Under the pieces are notes generated by a model that searched no databases, was not told the origin of the DNA, and saw only the letters and a list, made by a program, of their open reading frames with translations. The translations under genes and the position numbers were made by a program. A stretch of DNA of 64,000 nt from Halopseudomonas sp002296055 (GTDB lineage Bacteria > Pseudomonadota > Gammaproteobacteria > Pseudomonadales > Pseudomonadaceae): assembly GCF_050876985.1 (NCBI RefSeq), contig NZ_JBPAPP010000001.1; one strand, written 5' to 3'. Within the stretch, counting starts at the first letter, position 1. The number at the start of each line of letters is the position of its first letter. Shown piece by piece: positions 18,877 through 27,583 of the stretch.

Positions 18877-19644
18877 GTGACTTCGCCCGCTCTGGAAGTG
18901 CGCAACCTGCACAAACGTTACGGCGACCTTGAGGTACTCAAGGGCGTTGATCTGGTCGCCCGCGATGGCGACGTTATCTCCATTCTCGGATCCTCCGGGT
19001 CCGGCAAGAGCACGCTGCTGCGCTGCATCAATCTGCTGGAAAACCCCCACGACGGTCAGATTCTGGTGGCCGGTGAAGAGCTCAAGCTCAAGCGTGCCCG
19101 TCAGGGCGAGCTGGTCGCGGCCGATAATCGGCAGATCAACCGCCTGCGTGCCCGCGTCGGTTTTGTGTTCCAAAGCTTCAACCTCTGGCCGCACATGAGC
19201 ATCCTCGACAACATCATCGAGGCGCCGCGCCGCGTGCTGGGCCAGTCCAAGGCCGAAGCGGTCGAGGCAGCCGAAGCTTTTCTGGAAAAGGTCGGCATTG
19301 CTGACAAGCGTCATTCCTTCCCCGCTCAGCTTTCAGGTGGTCAGCAGCAGCGCGCCGCGATCGCGCGTACGCTGGCCATGCAGCCGCGGGTGATTCTGTT
19401 TGATGAGCCAACCTCGGCGCTGGACCCGGAAATGGTCCAGGAGGTGCTCAACGTGATTCGTACACTGGCTGACGAGGGCCGTACTATGCTGTTGGTTACC
19501 CACGAGTTGGGGTTTGCCCGGCAGGTGTCCAGTCAGGTGGTGTTTCTGCATCAGGGGCAGGTCGAGGAAATCGGCACCCCGGATCAAGTGTTCGACAACC
19601 CGGGTTCCGAACGCTGCCGACAGTTCATGTCTAGCCATAAATAA
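18877..19644 (+). CDS. Polar amino acid ABC transporter, ATP-binding protein
   Basis: 255 residues of the HisP/AotP type. Walker A is GSSGSGKST (about 35-43), Q-loop VFQSFNLWPHM, signature LSGGQQQR, Walker B VILFDEPTSALDPE and switch His LLVTHELGFA. It is the first gene of a four-gene importer in the order ATPase, binding protein, permease, permease. The start is GTG at 18877. A relative at this chromosomal position in P. aeruginosa belongs to a Lys/Arg/His-type transporter. Confidence 0.93.
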   Translation: MTSPALEVRNLHKRYGDLEVLKGVDLVARDGDVISILGSSGSGKSTLLRCINLLENPHDGQILVAGEELKLKRARQGELVAADNRQINRLRARVGFVFQSFNLWPHMSILDNIIEAPRRVLGQSKAEAVEAAEAFLEKVGIADKRHSFPAQLSGGQQQRAAIARTLAMQPRVILFDEPTSALDPEMVQEVLNVIRTLADEGRTMLLVTHELGFARQVSSQVVFLHQGQVEEIGTPDQVFDNPGSERCRQFMSSHK

Positions 19645-19655
19645 GGAGTCGTACC

Positions 19656-20405
19656 ATGAATCAGTACAAGAAGATGATGCTGGCGGCTGCCACCGCGTTG
19701 TTCGTGAGTGCACCCGCTGTAGCCGAAACCCTGCGCATTGGGACCGAAGGCGCTTACCCGCCCTTCAACCAAATTGATGCCAGCGGTGAAGTGGTCGGCT
19801 TTGACCTGGACATCGCCAAGGCGCTGTGCGCCGAGATGAAGGTTGAGTGCACCGTGGTCACCTCTGATTGGGACGGCATCATCCCCGCCCTGAACAACAA
19901 CAAGTTCGACTTCCTGGTCGCCTCCATGTCGATCACCGACGAGCGCAAGCAGGCAGTGGACTTCACCGAGCCCTACTACACCAACAAACTGCAGTTTGTG
20001 GCGCCCAAGGATGCTGACTTCAAAACGGACGAAGCAAGCCTGGACGGTAAGACCATTGGTGCTCAGCGCGCGACCATCGCCGGTCAGTGGCTGGAAGACA
20101 ACCTGGGCGACGTGGTGGACATCCGCCTGTACGACACCCAGGAAAACGCCTATCTCGACATGAGCGCAGGCCGCATCGACGGCGTGCTGGCCGACAACTT
20201 TGTGCAGTACGAGTGGCTGCAGAGCGACGCTGGCGCAGACTTCGAGTTCAAGGGTGAGCCGGTATTCGACAACGACCAGATCGGTATTGCCGTGCGTAAG
20301 GATGACCCGCTGCGCGAGCGTCTGAATACCGCACTCAAGACCATCGTTGAGAATGGTACCTACGAGACCATCAACGCCAAGTACTTCCCCTTCAGCATCT
20401 ACTGA
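19656..20405 (+). CDS. Polar amino acid ABC transporter, periplasmic binding protein
   Basis: 249 residues with a signal peptide cleaved near VAEA (about residue 23), then LRIGTEGAYPPFNQID, the family-3 solute-binding start. GFDLDIAKALCAEM and VVTSDWDGIIPALNNNKFDFLVASMSITDERK contain ligand-contact motifs typical of Lys/Arg/Orn/His binding proteins. AGG GAG-like Shine-Dalgarno AAGGAG lies before the ATG at 19656. It is 11 bases downstream of the ATPase gene. Confidence 0.92.
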   Translation: MNQYKKMMLAAATALFVSAPAVAETLRIGTEGAYPPFNQIDASGEVVGFDLDIAKALCAEMKVECTVVTSDWDGIIPALNNNKFDFLVASMSITDERKQAVDFTEPYYTNKLQFVAPKDADFKTDEASLDGKTIGAQRATIAGQWLEDNLGDVVDIRLYDTQENAYLDMSAGRIDGVLADNFVQYEWLQSDAGADFEFKGEPVFDNDQIGIAVRKDDPLRERLNTALKTIVENGTYETINAKYFPFSIY

Positions 20406-20447
20406 TAACCAGCCGGGCCCTGCGGGGCCCGGCCTGGATGTAACCCC

Positions 20448-21140
20448 ATGCCTGATCTTCACGGTTTTGGTCCAGCCCTGCTTGAAGGGACCTGGATGAC
20501 CATTCGTTTGTCCCTGGCGGCACTCGCGCTGGGGCTGCTGTTCGGCCTGCTGGGCGCCTCTGCCAAGGTCTCGGACAAGCGCGTGCCGCGCCTGCTGGGC
20601 GGCTTTTATACCTCGGTGGTGCGTGGCGTACCCGAAACGGTCTGGGTACTGATGATGTACTTCGGCACCGTGTCGGCCATGAACGCCATTGGTGCCTGGT
20701 TTGGTAACCCACGCTTATCGCTAAGCCCCTTTGTTGCCGGCACCCTGGCACTGGCGTTGTGCTTTGGTGCCTATGCCACCGAAGTGTTTCGCGGTGCGCT
20801 GCTGGCTATTCCTAAGGGCCAGAAGGAGGCCGGACAGGCGCTGGGCATGTCCAACCTGCGCATCTTCTGGCGCATCACGCTGCCACAGCTCTGGCGCGTG
20901 GCACTCCCTGGCTTGGGCAACCTCTATCTGATCATGCTCAAGGACACGGCGCTGGTATCGCTGATTACCCTTGAGGAGATCATGCGCAAGGCGCAGACGG
21001 CCGCCAACGCAACCAAAGAGCCGTTCACCTTTTACCTGCTGGCCGCGCTGATCTACCTGTTCCTCACGGTCTTTATCATGGGCGCGCTGCACTGGTTTGA
21101 GCGCCGCGCCAACCGCGGTTTTGTGAGGACTGAGCTATGA
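20448..21140 (+). CDS. Polar amino acid ABC transporter, permease 1
   Basis: 230-residue inner-membrane permease of the HisQ type with about five hydrophobic segments. The cytoplasmic EAA loop is GQKEAGQALGMSNLRIFWRITLPQLWRVALPG, which docks onto the ATPase. The stop overlaps the next permease start by four bases (ATGA). Confidence 0.93.
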   Translation: MPDLHGFGPALLEGTWMTIRLSLAALALGLLFGLLGASAKVSDKRVPRLLGGFYTSVVRGVPETVWVLMMYFGTVSAMNAIGAWFGNPRLSLSPFVAGTLALALCFGAYATEVFRGALLAIPKGQKEAGQALGMSNLRIFWRITLPQLWRVALPGLGNLYLIMLKDTALVSLITLEEIMRKAQTAANATKEPFTFYLLAALIYLFLTVFIMGALHWFERRANRGFVRTEL

Positions 21141-21841
21141 CCTGGGCTGAACGCTGGGCAACCATCGAGCGCTTTTTGCCGCAGCTGTGGGACGGCACCC
21201 TGGTCACCCTGCAGCTGGTCGGGCTGGCGGTGCTCATTGGCCTGTTCTTTGCCATTCCGCTAGGGCTGGCACGGGCGTCACGGCATTGGTACATCCGTGC
21301 GCTGCCGTACAGCTATATCTTCTTCTTCCGCGGTACACCGCTGCTGCTACAGCTGTTTCTGGTCTACTACGGCATCTCCCAGTTCGAGGTGGTGCGCAAG
21401 AGCTTTCTCTGGCCCTATCTGCGCGAGCCCTACTGGTGCGCGTTGATCACCATGACCATGCACACCTCGGCCTATATTGCTGAAATTCTGCGCGGTGCTA
21501 TTCAGGCCGTGCCGCCGGGTGAGGTGGAAGCCGCTCGGGCGCTCGGCATGTCGCGACGTCAGGCGCTGCAGTACATCATTTTGCCGCGTGCCATTCGCAT
21601 CGGCCTGCCGGCCTACGGCAACGAGGTGATCCTCATGCTCAAGGCCAGCGCCGTGGTCTACACCATCACCATGATGGACATCATGGGGGTGATCCGCACC
21701 ATCAACTCGCGTACCTATCAGTACGAGTTGTTCTTCCTGGTGGCGGGTGTCATGTATCTGATCATCACCCTGGTGTTCACCCAGTTGTTCCGTCTGGTGG
21801 AGCGTTGGCTCAAGGTGGACGCCGGTCGCCAGCAGCGCTGA
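21137..21841 (+). CDS. Polar amino acid ABC transporter, permease 2
   Basis: 234-residue HisM-type permease with the EAA loop GEVEAARALGMSRRQALQYI and PRAIRIGLPAYGNEVILM. It completes the importer and is followed ten bases later by the methyltransferase gene. Confidence 0.93.
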   Translation: MTWAERWATIERFLPQLWDGTLVTLQLVGLAVLIGLFFAIPLGLARASRHWYIRALPYSYIFFFRGTPLLLQLFLVYYGISQFEVVRKSFLWPYLREPYWCALITMTMHTSAYIAEILRGAIQAVPPGEVEAARALGMSRRQALQYIILPRAIRIGLPAYGNEVILMLKASAVVYTITMMDIMGVIRTINSRTYQYELFFLVAGVMYLIITLVFTQLFRLVERWLKVDAGRQQR

Positions 21842-21850
21842 CAGCGTCCG

Positions 21851-23056
21851 GTGGAGCTGCTTGAGCGCTTCAATCTGCTGACCGACTGGCTGCAGCGTCA
21901 CGAGATGCTGTGGCGCCAGCGCCCCTTTACCCATCGGCAATTGTCCTGGGAGCAGGACTGGCCAGCGTTGGCACAGTGGCTGCGCCAGCGCAGCCTGGCC
22001 GATGCCGAAGCGGCCCAACTGCAACCCGCACTGCTGACCGATGCCCCTGCACCCTTTGCTGAGCTGGCAGCCGAGGCGCGCGCGTTGTGCAGCCTGCCGC
22101 GTTGGCACGGCGACCTCGCGCAGCCGCTGCCCGAGCTGCTGCACCGGCACATGCCGGGGCGCAAATGGCAGCAGATCACCCGCTTTAGTGCAGTGACCAC
22201 TGCCCGTAGTCCGGCCACGCCCCAGCGCTGGGTGGACTGGTGCGCCGGCAAGGGGCATCTGGGCCGCTTGCTGGCCTGGCACAGCCAATGTCCGGTGCGC
22301 TGCCTGGAGTGGGATGCCGCCCTGTGTGATGCCGGGCAGCTGCTCAGCCGGCAACTGCAGCTGCCGGTGCAGCACCTGAGGGCGGATGTCATGCAGCTGC
22401 CTGCAGCGCAGCTGCAAGCGCAGGACGCTGCGGTGGCCCTGCATGCCTGCGGCGATCTGCACCGGCAACTGATCGAGCAGGTAGTGTCTGCCGGTTGTGC
22501 ACAGCTGGCGCTGTCGCCCTGTTGCTACAACCGAATCAGCGCGGCGCAGCACCAGCCGCTGTCAGCCGCTGGTAGGCGGGCAGGGCTAGTTCTCAGCCGC
22601 GATGAGCTGGGCCTGCCGTTGCAGCAAACTGCCACTGCTGGCGCACGCGAGCGCCGCCAGCGCGACCGCTCCATGGCCTGGCGCCTGGCCTGTGACCTTT
22701 GGCAGCGTGAAGCGCGTGGTGTAGACGCCTACCTGCCCACACCCTCCAAACCGCCGGGGCCGCCGCCTGAAAACCTGCAGCAATTCTGCCAAGCGGTTGC
22801 CAATCACCACCAGTTGACGCTACCGGCGCCACCCAGCTGGGACGCACTGGAGCAGCGCGGCTGGCAGCGGCTGGCCGAGGTGCGCAACCTGGAGCTGGTA
22901 GCCGGCCTGTTCCGGCGCCCGCTGGAGCTGTGGCTGGTCATTGAGCGCGCACTGTATCTACAGGAGGCCGGCTACAGCGTCAGCCTTGGCGAGTTCTGCG
23001 AAGCCGAACTGACCCCGCGCAACCTGCTGCTACTGGCTATAGGAAGCACTGATTAA
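21851..23056 (+). CDS. Methyltransferase-domain protein; C-terminus supplied by a miniature element
   Basis: 401 residues, GTG start. A SAM-binding Rossmann motif WVDWCAGKGHLGRLLAW is near residue 125. It is followed by CLEWD, AVALHACGDLH and LSPCCYNRI, a pattern of the GSTCD/METTL25-like methyltransferase domain family. The substrate is unknown. The last residues G-S-T-D and the TAA stop (23054-23056) are encoded by the terminal inverted repeat of the element inserted at 23042. The native C-terminus has therefore been replaced or trimmed at the insertion. Confidence 0.75.
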   Translation: MELLERFNLLTDWLQRHEMLWRQRPFTHRQLSWEQDWPALAQWLRQRSLADAEAAQLQPALLTDAPAPFAELAAEARALCSLPRWHGDLAQPLPELLHRHMPGRKWQQITRFSAVTTARSPATPQRWVDWCAGKGHLGRLLAWHSQCPVRCLEWDAALCDAGQLLSRQLQLPVQHLRADVMQLPAAQLQAQDAAVALHACGDLHRQLIEQVVSAGCAQLALSPCCYNRISAAQHQPLSAAGRRAGLVLSRDELGLPLQQTATAGARERRQRDRSMAWRLACDLWQREARGVDAYLPTPSKPPGPPPENLQQFCQAVANHHQLTLPAPPSWDALEQRGWQRLAEVRNLELVAGLFRRPLELWLVIERALYLQEAGYSVSLGEFCEAELTPRNLLLLAIGSTD

Positions 23057-23218
23057 TTCCGCATGCTCCCAGCCAGAACGCCCCGCAGGGCGGGCGCTCA
23101 AGCGTGAATCTGCCGCGTTGCGCTGCTTGCCAATAGAATCACTATTGGCTGCACATCGCGCCTTGCATCTACACGCTTGAGCACTCGCAGAGAGCGTGTG
23201 GAATTGATCAGTGCTTCC
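23042..23218. mobile_element. MITE-like element, copy 1 (177 bp)
   Basis: Terminal inverted repeats GGAAGCACTGATTAATTCC (left) and, on the other strand, GGAAGCACTGATCAATTCC (right) are flanked by a four-base direct repeat TATA (23038-23041 and 23219-23222). The interior has no transposase. It can fold into smaller hairpins around GAGTGCTCAAGCGTGTAG and CGCCCTGCGGGGCG. It is closely similar, in reverse orientation, to the longer copy at 29002-29264. The four-base duplication is what IS5-type transposases make. Confidence 0.8.
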
Positions 23219-23237
23219 TATACACAACAACTGACAG

Positions 23238-23322
23238 TTATTCACCAGTCTGTGTACCGCTTGCGCACAGGGTTATCCACAGCTTTCGCCAGCCTGTGGT
23301 TATCCACGCCTTCTGTGCATAA
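23238..23322. promoter_or_regulatory. Cluster of DnaA-box-like sites
   Basis: Four near-consensus 9-mers occur in 85 bases: TTATTCACC (23238), TTATCCACA (23273, perfect), TTATCCACG (23300) and TGTGCATAA (23314, the reverse of TTATGCACA). The rest of the stretch 23323-23536 up to the tRNA promoter contains no convincing gene. Confidence 0.5.
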
Positions 23323-23536
23323 CTGTGTTGATGACACTGGAGTAACCTTGCCAAAGCCAGATTTGGCGCGGCCTAGCGGGCGCAGGCTAAATGTTGATCA
23401 GTTTTTGTCTTTGTGTAAAAACAACAGCTTGCGAGCACTATGTAAAGCGTCGGTAGAAAAGTCATGCACAAGTGCGGTAGCGATGTCAGGGGATAAAATC
23501 CACTGCGAAAAAGCCGCCGCCGAAGGTGTCGATCTC

Positions 23537-23564
23537 TTTACACAGAAATCTGGCGATATATAAT
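23537..23564 (+). promoter_or_regulatory. Sigma-70 type promoter of tRNA-Thr
   Basis: TTTACA (-35, 23537-23542), a 16-base spacer and a perfect TATAAT (-10, 23559-23564) lie nine bases before the tRNA. Confidence 0.75.
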
Positions 23565-23573
23565 GCACCCCGC

Positions 23574-23649
<76 letters not shown>

Positions 23650-23656
23650 TCACATG

Positions 23657-23687
23657 AAAGGTCTGCAGAAATGCAGACCTTTTTTTG
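23657..23687 (+). terminator. Rho-independent terminator after tRNA-Thr
   Basis: AAAGGTCTGCA-GAAA-TGCAGACCTTT with a GAAA loop is followed by a T-run. Confidence 0.9.
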
Positions 23688-23721
23688 TGCGCGTAATTTG
23701 GCTTTCGGCTGATCCCTGGGC

Positions 23722-24657
23722 TTAACCTGCCGCCCACCCCGCCGGCGTCTCCCCGCTGGCAATCGCCAGCGCCTCTGGCAGTGAGGCGGGAAGCATGGGG
23801 CCGTGGCCAAGCTCGGGGAATTGCTTCCAGTGCACACTGAGGCCGGGTTTGTCGGCCAGACTTTGCACGGTGGCCATAAAGGCGTTGCTGCCTTGCTGCT
23901 TGAGGCGGGCGACTTCAGCGGCATCCATCTGCTCGGTGATGCGTACCTCGTTGCTGCCCCGCGCCAGCCAAACCTCAGCCTCGGCGCTGCTGCTCGCCAG
24001 ATACTGCTGAATGATCCCTTCATGCCAGTACACCGCCGGGCTGACCGGGATGTAGCGGTTATAGCTGCTGAGCGGGCTGGCCATGGCGTAGAGCGCAAAC
24101 AGCCCGCCGAAGGAGTGACCCCAAAGGCTTTGCTGGGTGCTGTCCAGGCCAACGCGGCGGGCCACCTCCGGCTTGATGCGCTGCTCCAGCAAGGTAAGAA
24201 AGGTTTCGGCGCCGCCGCCCAACCGCTCGGGGCGCAGCGGGTCGGCAATCAGCCCTTCGCCGGGGCCGGCCGGGGTGTAGTCCCGTTGCCGGGCGACCAC
24301 GTCAAACAGTAGGTCCGTGTCGTAGCCGACCATGATCAGCACTGGTCGGCTAACTGCCGGTAGCGCTCTGAGCCAGTCTTCACTGAGATGATGCAGGGCG
24401 GCGTTGCCATCCAGCAGGGTCAGCGACGGATAGCCTTGTGGGGGGGCTGGGCTACGCGGAATGCCGAGCCAGATGCGGTAATGACGCTCGCCGTCATCTG
24501 AATCCAGGCGAAAATCCTCAAAGCGATACAGACTGGATTCGCGGTCGGCCAGGGTGTTGCCCATGGTGCGGGTCAGGTCCGGGCGGGCGTGGGCCAGAGC
24601 GGGCAGGGTGCTGGCGGCCAGCAGGCCTTGGATGAACAGGCGGCGGGATATCGGCAT
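23722..24657 (-). CDS. Putative Tat-exported alpha/beta-hydrolase (IroE/Fes-like esterase)
   Basis: 311 residues. The N-terminus PISRRLFIQGLLAASTLPALAHA has the twin-Arg motif SRRLFIQ and an A-H-A cleavage site, so Tat export is likely. The mature part is an alpha/beta-hydrolase of the putative-esterase group that includes siderophore esterases. The nucleophile Ser is in LWGHSFGGLFALY and the terminal His in PELGHGPM. The start at 24657 drops 33 residues that would precede the signal peptide. It lies 17 bases downstream of the araC-type gene and is probably co-transcribed. Confidence 0.8.
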   Translation of the reverse strand: MPISRRLFIQGLLAASTLPALAHARPDLTRTMGNTLADRESSLYRFEDFRLDSDDGERHYRIWLGIPRSPAPPQGYPSLTLLDGNAALHHLSEDWLRALPAVSRPVLIMVGYDTDLLFDVVARQRDYTPAGPGEGLIADPLRPERLGGGAETFLTLLEQRIKPEVARRVGLDSTQQSLWGHSFGGLFALYAMASPLSSYNRYIPVSPAVYWHEGIIQQYLASSSAEAEVWLARGSNEVRITEQMDAAEVARLKQQGSNAFMATVQSLADKPGLSVHWKQFPELGHGPMLPASLPEALAIASGETPAGWAAG

Positions 24658-24674
24658 GACGAGGATGGCTCGGG

Positions 24675-25820
24675 TCAGTGGATGGGCGGTCTCCACTGTA
24701 AGGAAGCCTGGCCGCTTTTCACAAGCCCGCTGCGTAGAAAGGCGAGTCGGGCGCACCCTAGCGCCAGTCGCCTTTTACTGGGCGCCATGCCGTGCCAGCG
24801 GCGGCAGGCGCGGTTGAAGGAACTTTGCTCGGCGTAGCCAAGCAAACCGGCGATCTGCGTCATGGGCATGTCGGCTTCCCCAAGGTACAGGTCGGCCAGC
24901 TCGCGGCGAACGCCCTCGACCAGATGCTCAAACACGAGGCCACGTGCTTCCAGCCGGCGCTGCAACGTGCGTTCGTGCAGGGCCATGCGTTTGGCAATCA
25001 CCGGCAGGGTGCAACGTCGGGTGGGCAGCAGGCGCTTGATCAGGTCCAGTACCTGGCTGTGAATGTCCATCGGTTTGGCCGCACTGAAGCAATGGATGTA
25101 GTCGAGCATGGTGTCGTGCAACTGACGGTTGTGCTCGTCGATGCTGCGTTCCAGGTGTTCGGGCTTGAGCACCAGCGCGTTGCAGGCCTGGCCAAAATAG
25201 CTGTTGGCGCCAAACAGCCGCTGATAGCGGCTTTGCGGCAGTGGCGAGGAGGTGCGCATCAGCACCGCGCTGGCGCGGAAGTTGGCTCCGTAGAGCATCT
25301 GCAGGCCGCGGTGAGCAACTCCCAGTGAGAGCTCGATGGACTGGCGTACGCGCTGCACTGCAGGCAGCCGCAGCTCGATCTCCAGCTGCGGTCGCAGGGC
25401 GTCGCTGGTGTCCAGTTGCAGGGCGATACCAGGGCTGTAGACATGCATGAAGCTGCTCAGCTCACGCAGCGCCTCGCCAACGGTATCGGCGTTCTGTGCG
25501 ATCACCGCCAGCGGGCCGAGAATCATCAGGTCCTGGCGTTCGGCCAGCTGCAGGGCGAAGTCTTCGCATTGCAGCACGTCGGCGCTGTACTCCAGCAAGG
25601 CGACCTGCGAGCTGAGTGGAATCACATCGGCGCTGTTGTCGAGCAGGGCGGGCTCGATGTTAAAGGTGCGTAATAACGCCTCCGGGTCGCCGCCAAGGGA
25701 TTGGACCAGCGGGATAAACCCGGTCAGCGAGGAGGTTTTGATCAGCGTGGCGTCCGCTGCCTGCAACGCCGGGCTGCCGCGCGTGTGATAGTCGCTGCGC
25801 TGTGCGTTGGCGCGTTTCAT
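24675..25820 (-). CDS. AraC family transcriptional regulator (OruR/ToxR-type domain)
   Basis: 381 residues. An N-terminal ligand/dimerisation domain (about 30-240) resembles the arabinose-binding-like domain of OruR and similar regulators. The C-terminus has two helix-turn-helix units: LPVIAKRMALHERTLQRRL and MTQIAGLLGYAEQSSFNRAC. About 30 extra residues follow the second unit. Its ATG overlaps the tetR-type stop by four bases, so two regulators of different families share one operon. Confidence 0.9.
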   Translation of the reverse strand: MKRANAQRSDYHTRGSPALQAADATLIKTSSLTGFIPLVQSLGGDPEALLRTFNIEPALLDNSADVIPLSSQVALLEYSADVLQCEDFALQLAERQDLMILGPLAVIAQNADTVGEALRELSSFMHVYSPGIALQLDTSDALRPQLEIELRLPAVQRVRQSIELSLGVAHRGLQMLYGANFRASAVLMRTSSPLPQSRYQRLFGANSYFGQACNALVLKPEHLERSIDEHNRQLHDTMLDYIHCFSAAKPMDIHSQVLDLIKRLLPTRRCTLPVIAKRMALHERTLQRRLEARGLVFEHLVEGVRRELADLYLGEADMPMTQIAGLLGYAEQSSFNRACRRWHGMAPSKRRLALGCARLAFLRSGLVKSGQASLQWRPPIH

Positions 25821-26449
25821 GATTGCTCGTGCTCCCGTTCCCAGAGGGACAGGTAGGCGCAGGCGGCGCGGGTTGCCTCTCGGGCGATGGGCGGGCTGAC
25901 CCGCTGGTCGATCTGATAGCCGTGCTGCATGCAGGCGAAGGCAATCTCGACCGCCAGAATCGCTGCGTCTGGCGCCTGCGGTAGTGGCTCCAGCGCCTCA
26001 AGAGGCTCCAGATGAGAGCGCAGCAACTGGCTGATCGCGCGGTTCTTGGCTTTATGGGCGTCGTGATCACCGTCGCCGAGGGTGCCGCGCAGCAGCAAAA
26101 TGCTGGCGACCGGGTGGCTGTTGTAGTAGTCCACCGCCACCGTGACCAGCTTGTCTACACGCTGCCGCCAGCTGTCGCTATCGGCGCTGCTGCTTTGCTG
26201 CAGGGTGTGCAGCAGGCTGTCCATTTCCGCACGGGCCAGGTGCGAGAGCAGGGCGTACTTGTCCGGAAAGAACGGGTAGATCGCCGCACGCGGTACATCC
26301 GCTGCGATGGCGATGGCAGGAATAGATAGTTGCTCTGGCCCAACCTCCACCAGCAACTCGGCGGCGGCGGCCACGACCTTGGCCATGCGCGCGGCGGACC
26401 GTTCCTGACGGGGCTTGCGGGCTTTACTGCTTGACGCTATATCCGACAT
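25817..26449 (-). CDS. TetR family transcriptional regulator
   Basis: 210 residues. The N-terminal HTH is SIPAIAIAADVPRAAIYPFFPDK (about 42-64), with the usual preceding helix RMAKVVAAAAELLVEVG. The C-terminal ligand domain is not classifiable by eye. It is divergent from the hydrolase at 26536, with TTAG/CTAA half-sites in the 86-base gap. It leads the tetR-araC-esterase operon. Confidence 0.9.
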   Translation of the reverse strand: MSDIASSSKARKPRQERSAARMAKVVAAAAELLVEVGPEQLSIPAIAIAADVPRAAIYPFFPDKYALLSHLARAEMDSLLHTLQQSSSADSDSWRQRVDKLVTVAVDYYNSHPVASILLLRGTLGDGDHDAHKAKNRAISQLLRSHLEPLEALEPLPQAPDAAILAVEIAFACMQHGYQIDQRVSPPIAREATRAACAYLSLWEREHEQS

Positions 26450-26452
26450 AAG

Positions 26453-26475
26453 TTAGCTTCCTAATCAGACATTAG
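26453..26475. promoter_or_regulatory. Candidate TetR operator: TTAG/CTAA half-sites
   Basis: Two overlapping inverted repeats share a half-site: TTAG-CTTC-CTAA (26453-26464) and CTAAT-CAGAC-ATTAG (26461-26475). They lie four bases upstream of the tetR-type start and within the shared promoter region of the divergent hydrolase gene. Confidence 0.45.
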
Positions 26476-26535
26476 TTGGATAATAACCCCTTTGGCCGTT
26501 CAGGCTCCATACCCATTGTCACCTCGGAGATTACG

Positions 26536-27486
26536 ATGTCTTACGCTCAACAATCGCATTGGCGTCAGATCCAGTCCTTCCTGCCCACTCAGTATCAGCT
26601 GCAGCCTGGGCAAGAGCCTAGTGAAGAGTGGTGGCAGCACGCGGGTCACCGTATCCATCTGGACTGTTACCGTAACTCGCAGGCGCCGTTCAAGGTGATC
26701 CTATTACACGGGGTGGGTACCAACGGTCGGCAAATGCAGATGATTCTGGGCCGTCCGCTGGCCATGCGCGGGGTGGAAACCATTGCCGTCGACATGCCCG
26801 GTTACGGCGTGACCGAGGTGGGCAAAGGCGCACTGGTCAGCTATGACGACTGGGTGCAGATCGGCTGCGATCTGATTGACGCCGAGCTGGCCCGCGATGA
26901 TCGGCCGATTGTGCTCTACGGTCTGAGCGCTGGCGGCATGGAGACGTTTCACATCGCTGCGCGTAGCCGCAAGGTCAAGGGGATCGTGGGTATGACCTTT
27001 CTTGATCAAAGCGTGCAGCAGGTGCGCGACACCACCGCGCTCAACCGGTTTATGAGTCGCGTGGGCGTGCCGATGGCCAAAGCCATAGACGGTACACCGC
27101 TGGCGCGCCTGCGCATGCCGATGGCGTTGGCCGGCAAGATGCACACGCTGGTTAACAACCGCGCCGCGCTCAAGGCTTGTCTGAAAGATCGCTCTTCGGC
27201 AGGCAGCTGGGTGTCGATGCGCTTTCTCACCAGCTACATGTATTACCAGCCAGCCTGTGCGCCGGAAGACTTTGACGTCTGTCCGGTGCTGCTGACCCAG
27301 CCGGCGGCGGATCGTTGGACGCCGCTGGATCTGAGCCAGTTGTTTCTCAAGCGCATCAGCAAGGTGCCGGTCGACACCGTGATGCTCGACAACGCCGGCC
27401 ACTTTCCACTGGAGCAGCCGGGGCTGGATCAGATGGTCGAGGCAATCTACCGCTTTTGTGTGCGGGTGACAGCGCAAGGCTTATAG
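26536..27486 (+). CDS. Alpha/beta hydrolase
   Basis: 316 residues, no signal peptide. The oxyanion strand is VILLHGVGTNGRQM, the nucleophile Ser is in VLYGLSAGGMETF (G-x-S-x-G) and the catalytic His is probably in DNAGHFPLEQPG. The ATG at 26536 follows GGAG eight bases upstream. It is divergent from the tetR-araC-esterase operon and likely shares its control. The substrate is unknown; lipase or lactonase roles are possible. Confidence 0.82.
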   Translation: MSYAQQSHWRQIQSFLPTQYQLQPGQEPSEEWWQHAGHRIHLDCYRNSQAPFKVILLHGVGTNGRQMQMILGRPLAMRGVETIAVDMPGYGVTEVGKGALVSYDDWVQIGCDLIDAELARDDRPIVLYGLSAGGMETFHIAARSRKVKGIVGMTFLDQSVQQVRDTTALNRFMSRVGVPMAKAIDGTPLARLRMPMALAGKMHTLVNNRAALKACLKDRSSAGSWVSMRFLTSYMYYQPACAPEDFDVCPVLLTQPAADRWTPLDLSQLFLKRISKVPVDTVMLDNAGHFPLEQPGLDQMVEAIYRFCVRVTAQGL

Positions 27487-27536
27487 CGTTGCCTTTGTGG
27501 AGCGTACGTGGTGAAAATGAGGCTGTCTGGTTATCA

Positions 27537-27563
27537 GGGAATGCGGAATTAATCGCGCTTACC
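27537..27563. repeat. Possible single-end relic of the MITE-like element
   Basis: Read on the minus strand, this 27-mer aligns with the element's terminal repeat: the core GATTAATTCCGCAT is identical and the outer bases GGTAAGCGC differ from GGAAGCACT by small changes. No partner end is visible nearby. Confidence 0.4.
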
Positions 27564-27583
27564 CAGCCGGACGCAGTTATCTC

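Noticed and set aside
23238..23322. DnaA-box cluster as the replication origin
   Set aside because: No dnaA, dnaN, rpmH or AT-rich unwinding array is near; only four boxes are present. It is kept only as a possible DnaA-binding site.
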